From contig NZ_JALPRJ010000001.1 of NCBI RefSeq assembly GCF_030464885.1, positions 248,001 to 312,000 on the forward strand: 64,000 bases of DNA. Direction: 5' to 3'. Positions within the stretch are counted from its first letter, which is position 1. Each line of letters begins with the position of its first letter. A program made the position numbers and the translations under genes. Positions 28,020 through 37,128 of this stretch are shown here, one piece after another. Source of the stretch: Caballeronia sp. SEWSISQ10-4 2 (GTDB lineage: Bacteria; Pseudomonadota; Gammaproteobacteria; Burkholderiales; Burkholderiaceae). Below the pieces are notes generated by a model. It saw nothing but the letters and a program-made list of their open reading frames with translations. It was not told where the DNA came from and searched no databases.

Positions 28020-29716
28020 GCGCCGGCCTCCGCGGACGCCGAGCCATTCGATCCGTACGGCGCTTGTCCGTGGGCGAAATCGCCGGCTCGGCGCAACTCG
28101 TCGAGGTCGTTCACGCCGCGCCAGTGGCCGTGCACGTACTGCACTTCAATACGCTCGCCCGCTTCGATCAGCGCATTGAGCAGCGCGGCCATGTCGAGCT
28201 TGGCGAAGTCATCGCGTTGCTGCAGTTGTCCGAGCGTGGCGACAAGACGTTTGCGGCCCGCGCCGCGCACGTTCAGGAGGCCCATCCAGCGGCCTTGCGG
28301 CGAGTTGAGATTCGCCGGACCAGCCGAGCTCGTCACACTTTCGAGCCAGACCTTCTGCCCGAACAACGCGCGATCGTCCGCCGTGGAGCAATACGCAAAA
28401 TCCGTCGATGCCACGCCAGGTCCCGGCGTCTGCGATGAATCCACGACCACGCAAAAGTCGCTGTCCGACTCCACCAGATCGCGAAGAATGTAGCTGCGGA
28501 ACAAGAGATCGCCGTAGGAAATCACGGTATCCGCGGTGAACGATTTCGCCGCGCATGCCAGCGACGCGAGTTCGCCCGTGTGCTCGTGCTTTTCATTCAC
28601 GACAAGCCGGATCCCCGATGTATCGATGGCATCCGCACGATAACCTCCGACCACCGTGATGTCGTTGATGCCTTCCTTCTTGAAGGCTTCGACCAGACGG
28701 CGCAGCAGCGGCTTGCCCGCGATCGGCAGCATGACCTTGGGTTTGTCGGCGGTGACGGCTTCCAGCCCCGCGCCCCGGCTTGCCGCGAGCACGACGGCAT
28801 TACGCGAAGCGCTCGCCGACGACAGATACACGCTCTCGGCGGCCGAATATTCCTCAGCGTCCTGGAGACGGAAAATTTCGTTCACGCTCGCCACGCGGTC
28901 TTCCACATTCACCAGCGTCTCGCTGCTGTGGATTTCCTTCGCGATCGCCTGCATGGTCGAGGCCGCGCCGCGCAGCAGATGGTTCGCCCAGATCACCGTG
29001 CTGATGCCGGCCTGGCGGAACACATCGGTTGGCGTGCTGTAATACTTGGTCGGCACGATCACGAGCGGGCCCCGGCCTGCCCATTCGCGCGCAAACGTGA
29101 GGATTTCGTCGGGCTTGGAGAGCTTGCTGTGAATCAGGATCGCGTCCGCGCCGGCTTGCCGATACGCCTCCGCGCGCTTTAACGCTTCTTCCATGCCCCA
29201 GCCCGCAATCAGCGCTTCCACGCGTGCGACGATGGAGAAATTCGGATCGCTTTGCGAGTCCTTGCCGGCCTTGATCTTGCCGCAGAACTCGTCCATCTCG
29301 GCGAGCGGCTGGCGCTCACCGTTCAGAAAACTATTGGTCTTCGGAAACTGCTTGTCTTCAATACATACACCGGCAATGCCGCGCTGCTCCAGCTTCTTCA
29401 CCAGCCGGCGGACGTTGTTGAAGTTGCCATAGCCAGTGTCGCCGTCCAGCAGTATCGGCAGGTCGCTCGCGTCCGCCATGAACTCGAGCATGTCGACCAC
29501 TTGCGTCCAGCTCGCTTCGTTGTTGTCGCGCACGCCGAACTGCGCCGAAATGGTCAGGCCGGAGCCCCAGATCGCCTTGAAACCGGCTTCCTTCACAATG
29601 CGCGCGGACAAGCCGTTATGCGCTTCCATCAGGAATTCGAGCTGATTGCTCTGCAGCATCTCGCGCAGACGAAGCGTGCGCGAAAATCCGACGGGAATTT
29701 GATGTGGTGCGTTCAT
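28016..29716 (-). CDS. pepM: Phosphoenolpyruvate mutase fused to an NTP-transferase-like domain
   Basis: A 566-aa two-domain protein. Residues 1-290 are PEP mutase, which rearranges PEP to phosphonopyruvate and makes the C-P bond: [12 protein letters not shown] (90-101) binds Mg and the gating loop [10 protein letters not shown] (120-129) is the PepM hallmark that separates it from isocitrate-lyase relatives. Residues 305-550 are a nucleotidyltransferase-like domain ([20 protein letters not shown]...LPIAGKPLL). Its signature reads AASRGAGL where active enzymes read AAGxGxRL, so the Gly and the Arg are both replaced. A separate, intact NTase is encoded directly upstream. Overlaps of four bases on both sides indicate coupled translation. 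Confidence 0.92.
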   Translation of the reverse strand: MNAPHQIPVGFSRTLRLREMLQSNQLEFLMEAHNGLSARIVKEAGFKAIWGSGLTISAQFGVRDNNEASWTQVVDMLEFMADASDLPILLDGDTGYGNFNNVRRLVKKLEQRGIAGVCIEDKQFPKTNSFLNGERQPLAEMDEFCGKIKAGKDSQSDPNFSIVARVEALIAGWGMEEALKRAEAYRQAGADAILIHSKLSKPDEILTFAREWAGRGPLVIVPTKYYSTPTDVFRQAGISTVIWANHLLRGAASTMQAIAKEIHSSETLVNVEDRVASVNEIFRLQDAEEYSAAESVYLSSASASRNAVVLAASRGAGLEAVTADKPKVMLPIAGKPLLRRLVEAFKKEGINDITVVGGYRADAIDTSGIRLVVNEKHEHTGELASLACAAKSFTADTVISYGDLLFRSYILRDLVESDSDFCVVVDSSQTPGPGVASTDFAYCSTADDRALFGQKVWLESVTSSAGPANLNSPQGRWMGLLNVRGAGRKRLVATLGQLQQRDDFAKLDMAALLNALIEAGERIEVQYVHGHWRGVNDLDELRRAGDFAHGQAPYGSNGSASAEAGA

Positions 29717-30480
29717 CGTAGTGCTCCTGCAAGCTGACGCAGTTGCGGCAAGACTTCGTCGGCCGCGCGTTTAACGTCGTTCTGAAAATCGATTTCTATC
29801 CACGGCGCGCCGGTGACGTCGGCGATGTCGAATACCTGGCTGCGTTCCAGCAGCAAATCACGCACGGCTTCCTCGTGCGGCAAGTTGGCGCGGCCCGTGG
29901 CGACATAACCCGCGACGAGTTCGGCCAGACGGCGCGCGGCGGTTTCGTCGAAGCGGAAAAATCCCACCGACTCGCCGATAGTGTCGAACTGCAGATCGGC
30001 CAGCACTTGCTTGCGCAATTCCACCGGCACGCCATTGGCCACGCAGAGCTTCACGGGTTCATCGCCGGCTTCGAAATCACGGTCGATCAAGAGACGGTTC
30101 ACCGGTCCCGCGCCCGCCACGAGCGGTTCGAGAATGCGTTCGTCGTAGAGTACGTCGGCGTCCATCAGCAGCACGTCGCCGCCACGTGTAAGCGCTTGAG
30201 CCGCTGTGTGCACCGACAGCACGCTGCCCAGCGAAAACTCACGGTTCACAACCACTTCGGTATGCGGTTTCCAGTCGATCGCGGCAAGTTCCGCTTCCAC
30301 CTGTTCATGCTTGAAGCCGAGCACGAACACGATTTCATTGACGCCCGCCGACTTCAACAGTTGCAGATGGCGTTCGAGCAGCGACAACTCGCCGAAACGC
30401 AGCAGGCACTTCGGCTTTTGCAGCCCTTCGGGCTGAACCAGGCGCAGCCCCATCCCCGCAGCAAGAATAATTGCGCGCAT
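29713..30480 (-). CDS. Nucleotidyltransferase, probable 2-AEP (or phosphocholine-type) cytidylyltransferase
   Basis: A 255-aa single-domain NTP transferase with an intact signature: [23 protein letters not shown] (Gly9, Arg13, Lys24) and a metal-binding DAD at 107-109 in [15 protein letters not shown]. The fold and the spelling of the C-terminal part ([32 protein letters not shown]) match LicC/PntC-like cytidylyltransferases, which activate phosphocholine or 2-aminoethylphosphonate with CTP. Next to PEP mutase, decarboxylase and transaminase, and in an operon with a CDP-alcohol phosphatidyltransferase, the natural reading is CTP + 2-AEP to CMP-AEP + PPi. The nucleotide and substrate are inferred and not visible in the sequence. 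Confidence 0.82.
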   Translation of the reverse strand: MRAIILAAGMGLRLVQPEGLQKPKCLLRFGELSLLERHLQLLKSAGVNEIVFVLGFKHEQVEAELAAIDWKPHTEVVVNREFSLGSVLSVHTAAQALTRGGDVLLMDADVLYDERILEPLVAGAGPVNRLLIDRDFEAGDEPVKLCVANGVPVELRKQVLADLQFDTIGESVGFFRFDETAARRLAELVAGYVATGRANLPHEEAVRDLLLERSQVFDIADVTGAPWIEIDFQNDVKRAADEVLPQLRQLAGALR

Positions 30481-30501
30481 GTTGATCCTATCGGTGATGC
30501 T

Positions 30502-31509
30502 TTATTCGATTTCCGGCACGCGCGCGAGACGACGGCGCTGCCAGCCCTTTTCAGCGAAATGCAGATAAACGATGCCCGGCAGGCCGAGCAACAATTCCCG
30601 CGCGCGCTTGGCGAGCGAGAGGGCGAGCGCGGCTTCCGGCGGCAAACCAATGAGGCGCGCGAGCAGCAGATACCCGCCCTCCTGCACGCCGAGTGAACCG
30701 GGAATGGCGAACGCCGCAGCGCGGATTGCCTGGCCGAGACTCTCCAGCATCAGCGCTTCGGTCCAGCCGACGGGCGAGCCGAGAAAGTGCAGCGCAAGCC
30801 ACACCTCGCCGGTACCGACGACCCAGCCCAGCAGACTCAACGCGAAACTCAACGCAACGGGGCCGGGCCTTTCGTAGAGTTCGAGTACGGCGGCATCGAC
30901 GGCTTGCGCGCGCGACACCAGCGACGACCAATCACGCTTCTTCGAAAAACGCGCGGCAAATTGCGAGGCGAAGCACGTCACGCGGCCGAACAAACCCTTG
31001 CGCTGCGCGAAGAAAAAACCGAGAACCATGAGGGAACACACCACGATCACGATCAGCACCGGCATCAATATGCCCACGCCCGATGCATAGCTGCTCAGCA
31101 ACGCGAGCCCGATCATGGCGAAGCTCATTTGTCCGACGGATTGCATCGTCGTGCTGACGGTGATGACCGCGGCGGCGTCGCGGGCGCGCATGCCGCGCTG
31201 CGCGAGATAACGCACCATCAGCATCGGACCGCCGATCTGTCCCGCCGGCATCAGGCTATTCACCGATTCACCGGTCCAGCGCGCGAGCAACGCGTCGCGG
31301 AAGCTCACATCGCGTTGGTTGCGGGGAAACAGCGTTTCGATAGCCAGCGCATCGATCACGACAGGCAGCAGGTGGAACGCCGCCACCGCGAGCAGACCCC
31401 AGCCCGCGGCTGCGAGCGCCGTCGCAACGGAACCAAAGCCCTGCCAGCCAAGCAGCGCGATGAACAACACCACGCCGAGCGACAAAAGGACTGTTCCGGT
31501 GCGGCTCAT
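30502..31509 (-). CDS. HpnL/YbhN-type lysylphosphatidylglycerol-synthase-like membrane protein (putative lipid flippase)
   Basis: A 335-aa polytopic protein read from ATG 31509 (MSRTGTVLLSLGVVLFIALL); a longer frame lies inside the upstream gene. There are about eight membrane segments. Conserved patches include WTGESVNSLMPAGQIGGPMLMVRYL and the C-terminal AAFAIPGSLGVQEGGYLLLARLIG, the E(S/A)xNxxxPAGxxGG and PGSLGVQEGG motifs of the HpnL/LPG-synthase transmembrane family. Members without the catalytic domain are thought to move lipids or lipid-linked sugars across the inner membrane. HpnL is usually met in hopanoid clusters, but no squalene or hopene genes are visible here; the role is probably export of the phosphonolipid. 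Confidence 0.8.
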   Translation of the reverse strand: MSRTGTVLLSLGVVLFIALLGWQGFGSVATALAAAGWGLLAVAAFHLLPVVIDALAIETLFPRNQRDVSFRDALLARWTGESVNSLMPAGQIGGPMLMVRYLAQRGMRARDAAAVITVSTTMQSVGQMSFAMIGLALLSSYASGVGILMPVLIVIVVCSLMVLGFFFAQRKGLFGRVTCFASQFAARFSKKRDWSSLVSRAQAVDAAVLELYERPGPVALSFALSLLGWVVGTGEVWLALHFLGSPVGWTEALMLESLGQAIRAAAFAIPGSLGVQEGGYLLLARLIGLPPEAALALSLAKRARELLLGLPGIVYLHFAEKGWQRRRLARVPEIE

Positions 31510-32324
31510 GCCGCGCCTTTCTTCCCGCCCTTGCGGCGGAAAACCTGGCCGAAGCCAAAGTACGCGACCGAGTCCTTCATGTTCGAGATGAACCGCTGCC
31601 ACGGCCGCATGTTCGGATTGGTGACATATTCAAACGTCAGCGACACGCGGAATTCACCCGCGCGAGCAGGCGTGATGCGATGACGCAGTTTGTCGCCATC
31701 GAAGAAAACGAGGCCACCCGGGGGAATCTGTACCGAACCCGGTTGATCGGGGATCCCGGGCGTACGCGTGTGCAGTTCGTAGTCGAGACTGCACGACGAA
31801 TCGTCCATCACACCGAGCAGCAGCGTGTAACGGCGGCCTTCGTAGTACGACGTATCGTAGTGCCAGCCGATGTGGTCCCCCGCCTTCGTGTAGAAATACA
31901 GCGCATACGCGTGCGGATCGTCAGCGGGCGACTCCTGCAGCGTGTCGCCGCTGATTTTCTCCAGCCAGCCGATCAACGCCGGCGACCGGTACAACTCGGC
32001 GATGAACGGCGCGAGTTCGTCGATCGCGTGACGGCTCACGCTGCCGCCCTGCTTGTGTCCCGGCAAATAGTTGCGGTTGATCGCGGGCGTAACGGCATGG
32101 ACTGCCGCGACCAGCTTCTCGGTAAACTCTCGCGGCAGGAAGTCGTCGAGATACAGGAATGCGCCCTGGTTATCGAACGTCTCGTGCAGCTTCGCCGTGT
32201 AGCGCTGAGGGGACAAGCGCTGAAGATGCGCGGCCAACGTTTCGTCAAGGGCTTGACGGCCCTTGGGATCAACCGACTTTTCGCCGAGCGAACGTGTGGA
32301 TACGGAATCGACAGATGAATTCAT
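31506..32324 (-). CDS. 2-oxoglutarate/Fe(II)-dependent dioxygenase
   Basis: A 272-aa cytosolic oxygenase from ATG 32324. The facial triad and co-substrate residue can be placed: His155 and Asp157 in AGDHIGWHYDTSYYEGRRYT, His215 in GDKLRHRITPARAG, and Arg226 in GEFRVSLTFEYVT, with the expected spacing for binding Fe(II) and 2-oxoglutarate. The N-terminal 60 residues form a helical lead. It overlaps its neighbours by four bases on both sides, between the phosphatidyltransferase and the putative flippase. The likely role is hydroxylation of the phosphonate headgroup or lipid chain; 1-hydroxy-2-aminoethylphosphonate lipids are known from Bdellovibrio. The substrate here is inference. Confidence 0.82.
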   Translation of the reverse strand: MNSSVDSVSTRSLGEKSVDPKGRQALDETLAAHLQRLSPQRYTAKLHETFDNQGAFLYLDDFLPREFTEKLVAAVHAVTPAINRNYLPGHKQGGSVSRHAIDELAPFIAELYRSPALIGWLEKISGDTLQESPADDPHAYALYFYTKAGDHIGWHYDTSYYEGRRYTLLLGVMDDSSCSLDYELHTRTPGIPDQPGSVQIPPGGLVFFDGDKLRHRITPARAGEFRVSLTFEYVTNPNMRPWQRFISNMKDSVAYFGFGQVFRRKGGKKGAA

Positions 32325-33019
32325 TGGACAGCCTGCAAGTCTTGGCCGTCGGCATTCTTGCTGCGCACTGCGGTCTGGGCGGGACGCCGGAGCGCGCGCT
32401 GATAGTCCACGACGACCCAGACCGCGAACAACGGAGCGCCGATAGAAGCAGCCACCAGAAACGGCGTCATGCCGTTGAGCAGCGTCACCACCGGCAGCAG
32501 ATACAACACGTCTTCGGTTTCGAAACCCGCCATGGATGCCTGCTTCGTGCCGCTCTTGCCCGCCATCGATTCGATCCGCATCCGCAGAAAGAAGATCAGC
32601 GCGACAGCAACGCCCGCGATGCCACCAAGCCACTCGGCCCGCACGATCATGGCCGGGTGATGCATGTTCACATAAAACCCGAGGCCCACGAACAGCAGCA
32701 CGGTCACCAGGGAATCGCACGCAAGATCGTAAAAATGACCGATTTTGCTCGACATCCCGCTGATCCGTGCGAGCTCACCGTCGGTGTGATCGACGAAATT
32801 GGAGAGCGCGATCAACACGGCGCCCAAACTACATTCCCAGAAACTGCCGACGGACAGGTAATACGCGCCGGCAATGCCGATCAGCAGGCGTAGAGTGGTC
32901 AGGTGATTCGGTGTAACCGGGGTGCCAACAAGCGGTGTAACAAGCCGCCGCGCGAGCCGCGCGTCCCAGGTCGGGGGCTCGGGAAGGGTATGTGGTTGGG
33001 CGTTGCGGGGTTTGGTCAT
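32321..33019 (-). CDS. CDP-alcohol phosphatidyltransferase family protein
   Basis: A 232-aa inner-membrane enzyme with about six helices. The complete family signature D-x2-DG-x2-AR-x8-G-x3-D-x3-D is present: Asp77, Asp80-Gly81, Ala84-Arg85, Gly94, Asp98, Asp102 in SNFVDHTDGELARISGMSS and IGHFYDLACDSL. Members swap the CMP of a CDP- or CMP-activated group for an alcohol in the membrane. First gene of the phosphonate operon; with a CMP-AEP-forming NTase downstream it could join 2-AEP phosphonate to diacylglycerol, ceramide or another lipid alcohol. The ribosome site is weak; the 216-bp upstream spacer is the only place for the operon promoter. Confidence 0.85.
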   Translation of the reverse strand: MTKPRNAQPHTLPEPPTWDARLARRLVTPLVGTPVTPNHLTTLRLLIGIAGAYYLSVGSFWECSLGAVLIALSNFVDHTDGELARISGMSSKIGHFYDLACDSLVTVLLFVGLGFYVNMHHPAMIVRAEWLGGIAGVAVALIFFLRMRIESMAGKSGTKQASMAGFETEDVLYLLPVVTLLNGMTPFLVAASIGAPLFAVWVVVDYQRALRRPAQTAVRSKNADGQDLQAVQ

Positions 33020-33145
33020 CTGCGAAATATATCTCGTTTCGAATTTAATTGCATACGACGACGCTTCGCCACAAACCTGTCACAAAGTCATTGTTCGGCT
33101 CGGAATTCGGAATGATCGAGGAGTAATTGCGGGCAACGACAGGCG

Positions 33146-33176
33146 ATGGCGCCCGGCTCAAACAGCCGGGCGCCAT
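33146..33176. repeat. Perfect 13-bp inverted repeat upstream of the phosphonate operon
   Basis: ATGGCGCCCGGCT (33146-33158) pairs with AGCCGGGCGCCAT (33164-33176) across a 5-base loop. No T run follows on either strand, so it is not a textbook intrinsic terminator. It lies between the 3' end of the DUF4136 gene and the start of the phosphonate operon. Confidence 0.8.
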
Positions 33177-33235
33177 GACGGTAAATTTTCCCGGAATTGG
33201 CCGCAGGGGCCGGACTCGGGCGCCGGCTTGCCAGG

Positions 33236-33985
33236 CTATTGCACGGGCACGGGCACGGGCGCAGGAGCGGGAACGGGCGCCGGAGCGGTCGCCTTCTCGT
33301 TCGTCCCGACCGCAACCGGGGCTTCATTACTCGCACCGCCATTTTTATCGAGCGGGATCTTCACTGTGCGCACCGTCCCGTTCCCCAGCGGGAAATCCGC
33401 GAGCGCGCTGCGGATCAGATAAGGCATGGCCCGGACCAGCGACGATTCGCCACCTGAATTGCTTGCGGTCACTTTGTACACTTCGCGCCCGCTGTCACGT
33501 TCGGTCATGCGGATCTGCAGCGAGTGGACGAAGATCGGGTAACTTTGGTCCACATAACCCGCTGGCCCCATGTCCCACCCGCCCCACGCTCCGTAAGCAC
33601 CCCAGCCGTATGGCCGGCCGTACCAGCCGCCGTACATCGGCCACGGATCGTAATAGACGGGTTGCCGCACCGTCACCATGTCGCCGCGAATGGAATACGA
33701 CAATTCCACGCGATAGTGCGCGCTGGCATCGGGGAGCTGCTTGAACGAATGGGTGGCAAGCTCGTTGGCGGCGAGCGCTTCATACGTTTTCTGTTCGATG
33801 CTGTTTTGCTGCTGCGCCGAACGGGCGAACGCGTAGGTCCGCGTAGCGTCGCTCCCGGACCAATCAGAGAACGCCGCCACCTGCGTCTGGACATAGGTCG
33901 TACAGCCTCCCAGCAACGCGAACCCCGCGACCAGGGTCACGCGTGCCGCACTCTTCCACTCCCCGTACAACTGTCCCAGCGTCAT
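33236..33985 (-). CDS. DUF4136 lipoprotein
   Basis: A 249-aa protein with a lipobox (LVAGFALLGGCTTY) after a charged N-terminus, so it is a lipoprotein, probably of the outer membrane. The DUF4136 domain follows: DWSGSDATRTYAFARSAQQQNSIEQKTYEALAANELA, HYRVELSYSIRG and a Trp/Tyr/Gly-rich stretch (DPWPMYGGWYGRPYGWGAYG). The last 20 residues are a run of Ala-Pro and Val-Pro dipeptides encoded by a hexamer-type repeat at 33241-33289. Function unknown. It is 216 bases upstream of the phosphonate operon on the same strand and could feed it by readthrough. Confidence 0.8.
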   Translation of the reverse strand: MTLGQLYGEWKSAARVTLVAGFALLGGCTTYVQTQVAAFSDWSGSDATRTYAFARSAQQQNSIEQKTYEALAANELATHSFKQLPDASAHYRVELSYSIRGDMVTVRQPVYYDPWPMYGGWYGRPYGWGAYGAWGGWDMGPAGYVDQSYPIFVHSLQIRMTERDSGREVYKVTASNSGGESSLVRAMPYLIRSALADFPLGNGTVRTVKIPLDKNGGASNEAPVAVGTNEKATAPAPVPAPAPVPVPVQ

Positions 33986-34243
33986 GGCCGACCTCGTTGC
34001 ATTGTCTTGTTGATTTTTTGTTGCGATGTTGTTCGCAAACAGTCACCGTGAAGTGTCGCATGCACCGCACGGAGATTAGCTGATTCCACCTGTTTAAAGA
34101 CCCTCGCTGGCGCGTGAAGTTCGGGAGATAGGCCATCCGGACAACCCCGAATCGAGCACACGATTCCGCGCGCCTTTGTACAATGATCCGACACAAGGCC
34201 GCCTGGAAAGCAAAGGCACCCGCTCAACTCAATCAGATCCGCC

Positions 34244-36952
34244 ATGTCCAACTCGACCGCACCTGCCGTAATCCGCCGCGCCGACTACACGCCGCCCGCT
34301 TTCCTGATCGATACTGTCGCGCTCGAATTCGACCTCGTCCCGGAGCGGACCGTGGTGCGCAATACCATGCGCCTGCGCCGCAACCCGGACGCCGCGCCCG
34401 CGGCTACTCTGGAGCTGATGGGCGAGCAGATGGAATTCATCGGCGCAACGCTCGACGGCCGTCCGCATGCAGACGTCCACGTCAACGAGAACGGTTTGTC
34501 GGTGAGCAATATTCCCGACGCTTTTGAATTGACCATTGAAAGTGCATGCAAGCCGGCTGAGAACACGACGTTGTCGGGCCTGTATGTATCTGGCGGCAAC
34601 TTCTTCACGCAATGCGAGGCCGAGGGTTTTCGCCGCATCACGTATTTCCTCGACCGCCCCGACGTCATGGCTACGTACACGGTGACCCTGCGGGCGAACA
34701 AAACGGCGTACCCGGTGCTGTTGTCAAACGGCAACCTAATCGAAGAAGGTGATCTTGGCGACGGCCGGCACTTCGCGCGCTGGGAAGACCCGTTCAAAAA
34801 ACCGAGCTATTTGTTTGCGTTGGTTGCGGGCAAGCTGGTCAAGCTCGAGCAGCGTACGAAAAGCGGTTCGGGCAAGGAAAAGTTGCTGCAAGTGTGGGTC
34901 GAACCGCACGATCTCGACAAGACGCAGCACGCAATGGATTCGCTGGTTCACTCCATCGAATGGGACGAACGCCGCTTTGGGCTCGAGCTCGACCTCGATC
35001 GTTTCATGATTGTCGCCGTGAGCGACTTCAACATGGGCGCGATGGAAAACAAGGGCTTGAACATCTTCAACACGAAGTACGTGCTCGCGAATCCCGAAAC
35101 GGCTACCGATGTGGATTTCAGCAACATCGAAGCCGTGGTTGGCCATGAATATTTCCACAACTGGACGGGTAACCGCGTGACCTGCCGCGACTGGTTCCAG
35201 TTGAGCCTGAAGGAAGGCCTGACCGTGTTCCGCGACCAGGAATTTTCCGCCGACATGGCCGCCGGACTCGAACCGGGCGCAGCCAGCGACGCAGCGCGTG
35301 CGACCAAACGGATTGACGACGTGCGCGTGCTGCGCCAGATGCAGTTCGCTGAAGATGCCGGTCCTATGGCGCATCCGGTGCGCCCGGAAAGCTACGTGGA
35401 GATCAACAATTTCTACACGATGACCGTCTACGAAAAAGGCTCGGAAGTCGTGCGCATGTATCAGACGCTGCTCGGCCGCGACGGTTTCCGGCGCGGCATG
35501 GATCTGTATTTCCAGCGCCACGACGGCCAGGCCGTGACCTGCGACGACTTCCGCCACGCAATGGCGGACGCCAATGGCCGCGATCTGGCGCAGTTCGAGC
35601 GCTGGTACAGCCAGGCGGGCACACCCCGCGTAACGGTGCGCACACGCTACGACGCGGCCACAAAGCGTTATGCGCTCACGCTCACACAAGGTTACGGCGA
35701 AGCATCGGAGGCGGCGCGCGCCACGCAAAAGGGTCCGCTGCTGATTCCGTTCTCGGTCGGTTTGATCGGCAAGAGCGGCGCCGACCTGCCGCTGAAACTC
35801 GATGGTGAAAAAGAGCCGCAAGGCACGACACGCGTGCTGGAATTCACGGAACAGGAGCAAACCTTCACGTTCGCCGATGTCGCCGAAGAGCCGTTGCCTT
35901 CGTTGTTGCGCAATTTCTCGGCGCCGGTGGTGGTCGATTACGACTACACCAACGAACAACTGGCGTTCCTGCTTGCTCATGACTGCGACCCGTTCAATCG
36001 ATGGGAAGCCGGCCAGCGCCTCGCCACGCGTGAGCTGCTTGCATTGGCGGATCGGGCATCGAAGGGCGAGGAATTGACGCTCGCCGATCAAGTCGTTTCC
36101 GCGTTTGCCCAGGTACTCGACGACACCACGCTCACACCGGCATTCCAGGAATTGGCGCTGATGTTGCCGTCGGAGGGATATCTTGCGGAACAAATGGCTG
36201 TGTCGGACCCGGCTGCCGTTCACGCCGCGCGCGTGTTTGTCAGCCGCCGGCTCGCCACGGGACTGCGCGAACGGTGGCTCGCCGTGTACGAGGCGAACCG
36301 CACGCCGGGCGAATATCGCGCGACGCCGGAAGACGCCGGCAAGCGTGGCCTGAAGAATCTCGCCCTCGCCTACCTGAGCCAGCTCGACGACCCAACGCGA
36401 GCCATCGAACTCGCGAGCGCCCAATACGACGCCGCGAACAACATGACGGACCGGTCAGCGGCATTGTCCGCGCTCCTGACGGCGGGTGCCTCAGGTTCCG
36501 TCGATACCGCCCTCGCCGATGCCGCGCTCAGCGATTTCTACCAGCGCTTCGAGAGCGAGCCGCTTGTCATCGACAAGTGGTTCGCGCTGCAAGCCACGCA
36601 ACGCGGCGGCCCGAAACGCAACGTGCTCGAGATTGTGCGCAAGCTGATGCAACATCCGGCGTTCACGCTGAAAAACCCGAATCGCGCCCGCTCGCTGATT
36701 TTCAGCTTCTGCGGTGCGAATCCGGCGCAATTCCACGCCGCCGACGGTTCCGGCTACGCGTTCTGGGCTGAACAGGTCGTTGCGCTCGACGCCATGAACC
36801 CACAGGTCGCGGCCCGCCTTGCACGTACGCTCGAGCAATGGCGCCGGTACACGCCGGCCTTGCGCGAGCAGGCGCATGCGGCGCTTGAAGAGGTGGCATC
36901 GAAGGTGAATTCCCGTGACGTACGCGAGATCGTGGAGAAAGCGCTGGGCTGA
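34244..36952 (+). CDS. pepN: Aminopeptidase N
   Basis: A 902-aa M1-family zinc metallopeptidase of the long bacterial PepN type. The substrate-binding GAMEN motif is at about residue 265 ([17 protein letters not shown]) and the zinc site HEYFHNW-x17[16 protein letters not shown] near residue 302 supplies two His and the second Glu. The C-terminal 450 residues are the helical cap domain with [20 protein letters not shown] at the end. It removes N-terminal amino acids from peptides in the cytoplasm. Followed by a strong terminator and then fbp, an arrangement common in Burkholderia. Confidence 0.95.
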   Translation: MSNSTAPAVIRRADYTPPAFLIDTVALEFDLVPERTVVRNTMRLRRNPDAAPAATLELMGEQMEFIGATLDGRPHADVHVNENGLSVSNIPDAFELTIESACKPAENTTLSGLYVSGGNFFTQCEAEGFRRITYFLDRPDVMATYTVTLRANKTAYPVLLSNGNLIEEGDLGDGRHFARWEDPFKKPSYLFALVAGKLVKLEQRTKSGSGKEKLLQVWVEPHDLDKTQHAMDSLVHSIEWDERRFGLELDLDRFMIVAVSDFNMGAMENKGLNIFNTKYVLANPETATDVDFSNIEAVVGHEYFHNWTGNRVTCRDWFQLSLKEGLTVFRDQEFSADMAAGLEPGAASDAARATKRIDDVRVLRQMQFAEDAGPMAHPVRPESYVEINNFYTMTVYEKGSEVVRMYQTLLGRDGFRRGMDLYFQRHDGQAVTCDDFRHAMADANGRDLAQFERWYSQAGTPRVTVRTRYDAATKRYALTLTQGYGEASEAARATQKGPLLIPFSVGLIGKSGADLPLKLDGEKEPQGTTRVLEFTEQEQTFTFADVAEEPLPSLLRNFSAPVVVDYDYTNEQLAFLLAHDCDPFNRWEAGQRLATRELLALADRASKGEELTLADQVVSAFAQVLDDTTLTPAFQELALMLPSEGYLAEQMAVSDPAAVHAARVFVSRRLATGLRERWLAVYEANRTPGEYRATPEDAGKRGLKNLALAYLSQLDDPTRAIELASAQYDAANNMTDRSAALSALLTAGASGSVDTALADAALSDFYQRFESEPLVIDKWFALQATQRGGPKRNVLEIVRKLMQHPAFTLKNPNRARSLIFSFCGANPAQFHAADGSGYAFWAEQVVALDAMNPQVAARLARTLEQWRRYTPALREQAHAALEEVASKVNSRDVREIVEKALG

Positions 36953-36981
36953 GCATCTCGTGGCTCATCCCGGCTGATCGT

Positions 36982-37009
36982 AAACCGGCGCTTCGGCGCC
37001 GGTTTTTTT
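36982..37009 (+). terminator. Terminator after pepN
   Basis: AAACCGGCGC-TTCG-GCGCCGGTTT with a run of seven T, 30 bases past the pepN stop. Confidence 0.92.
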
Positions 37010-37128
37010 ATGCGCGGACGTTAAGGAAACCGGCAGCACGCGGCGCGCGCATTCCTGTGACATCGAGAGACACATTCCAAGCGGGTAGAATCTTAGGCAT
37101 TCGTCTAACGCTCCCGGAGCCCAACGCA

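Noticed and set aside
25783..29716. Phosphonate degradation (PhnW-PhnX type) as the role of the transaminase
   Set aside because: PEP mutase and phosphonopyruvate decarboxylase are in the same operon and no phosphonatase is present, so synthesis fits better.
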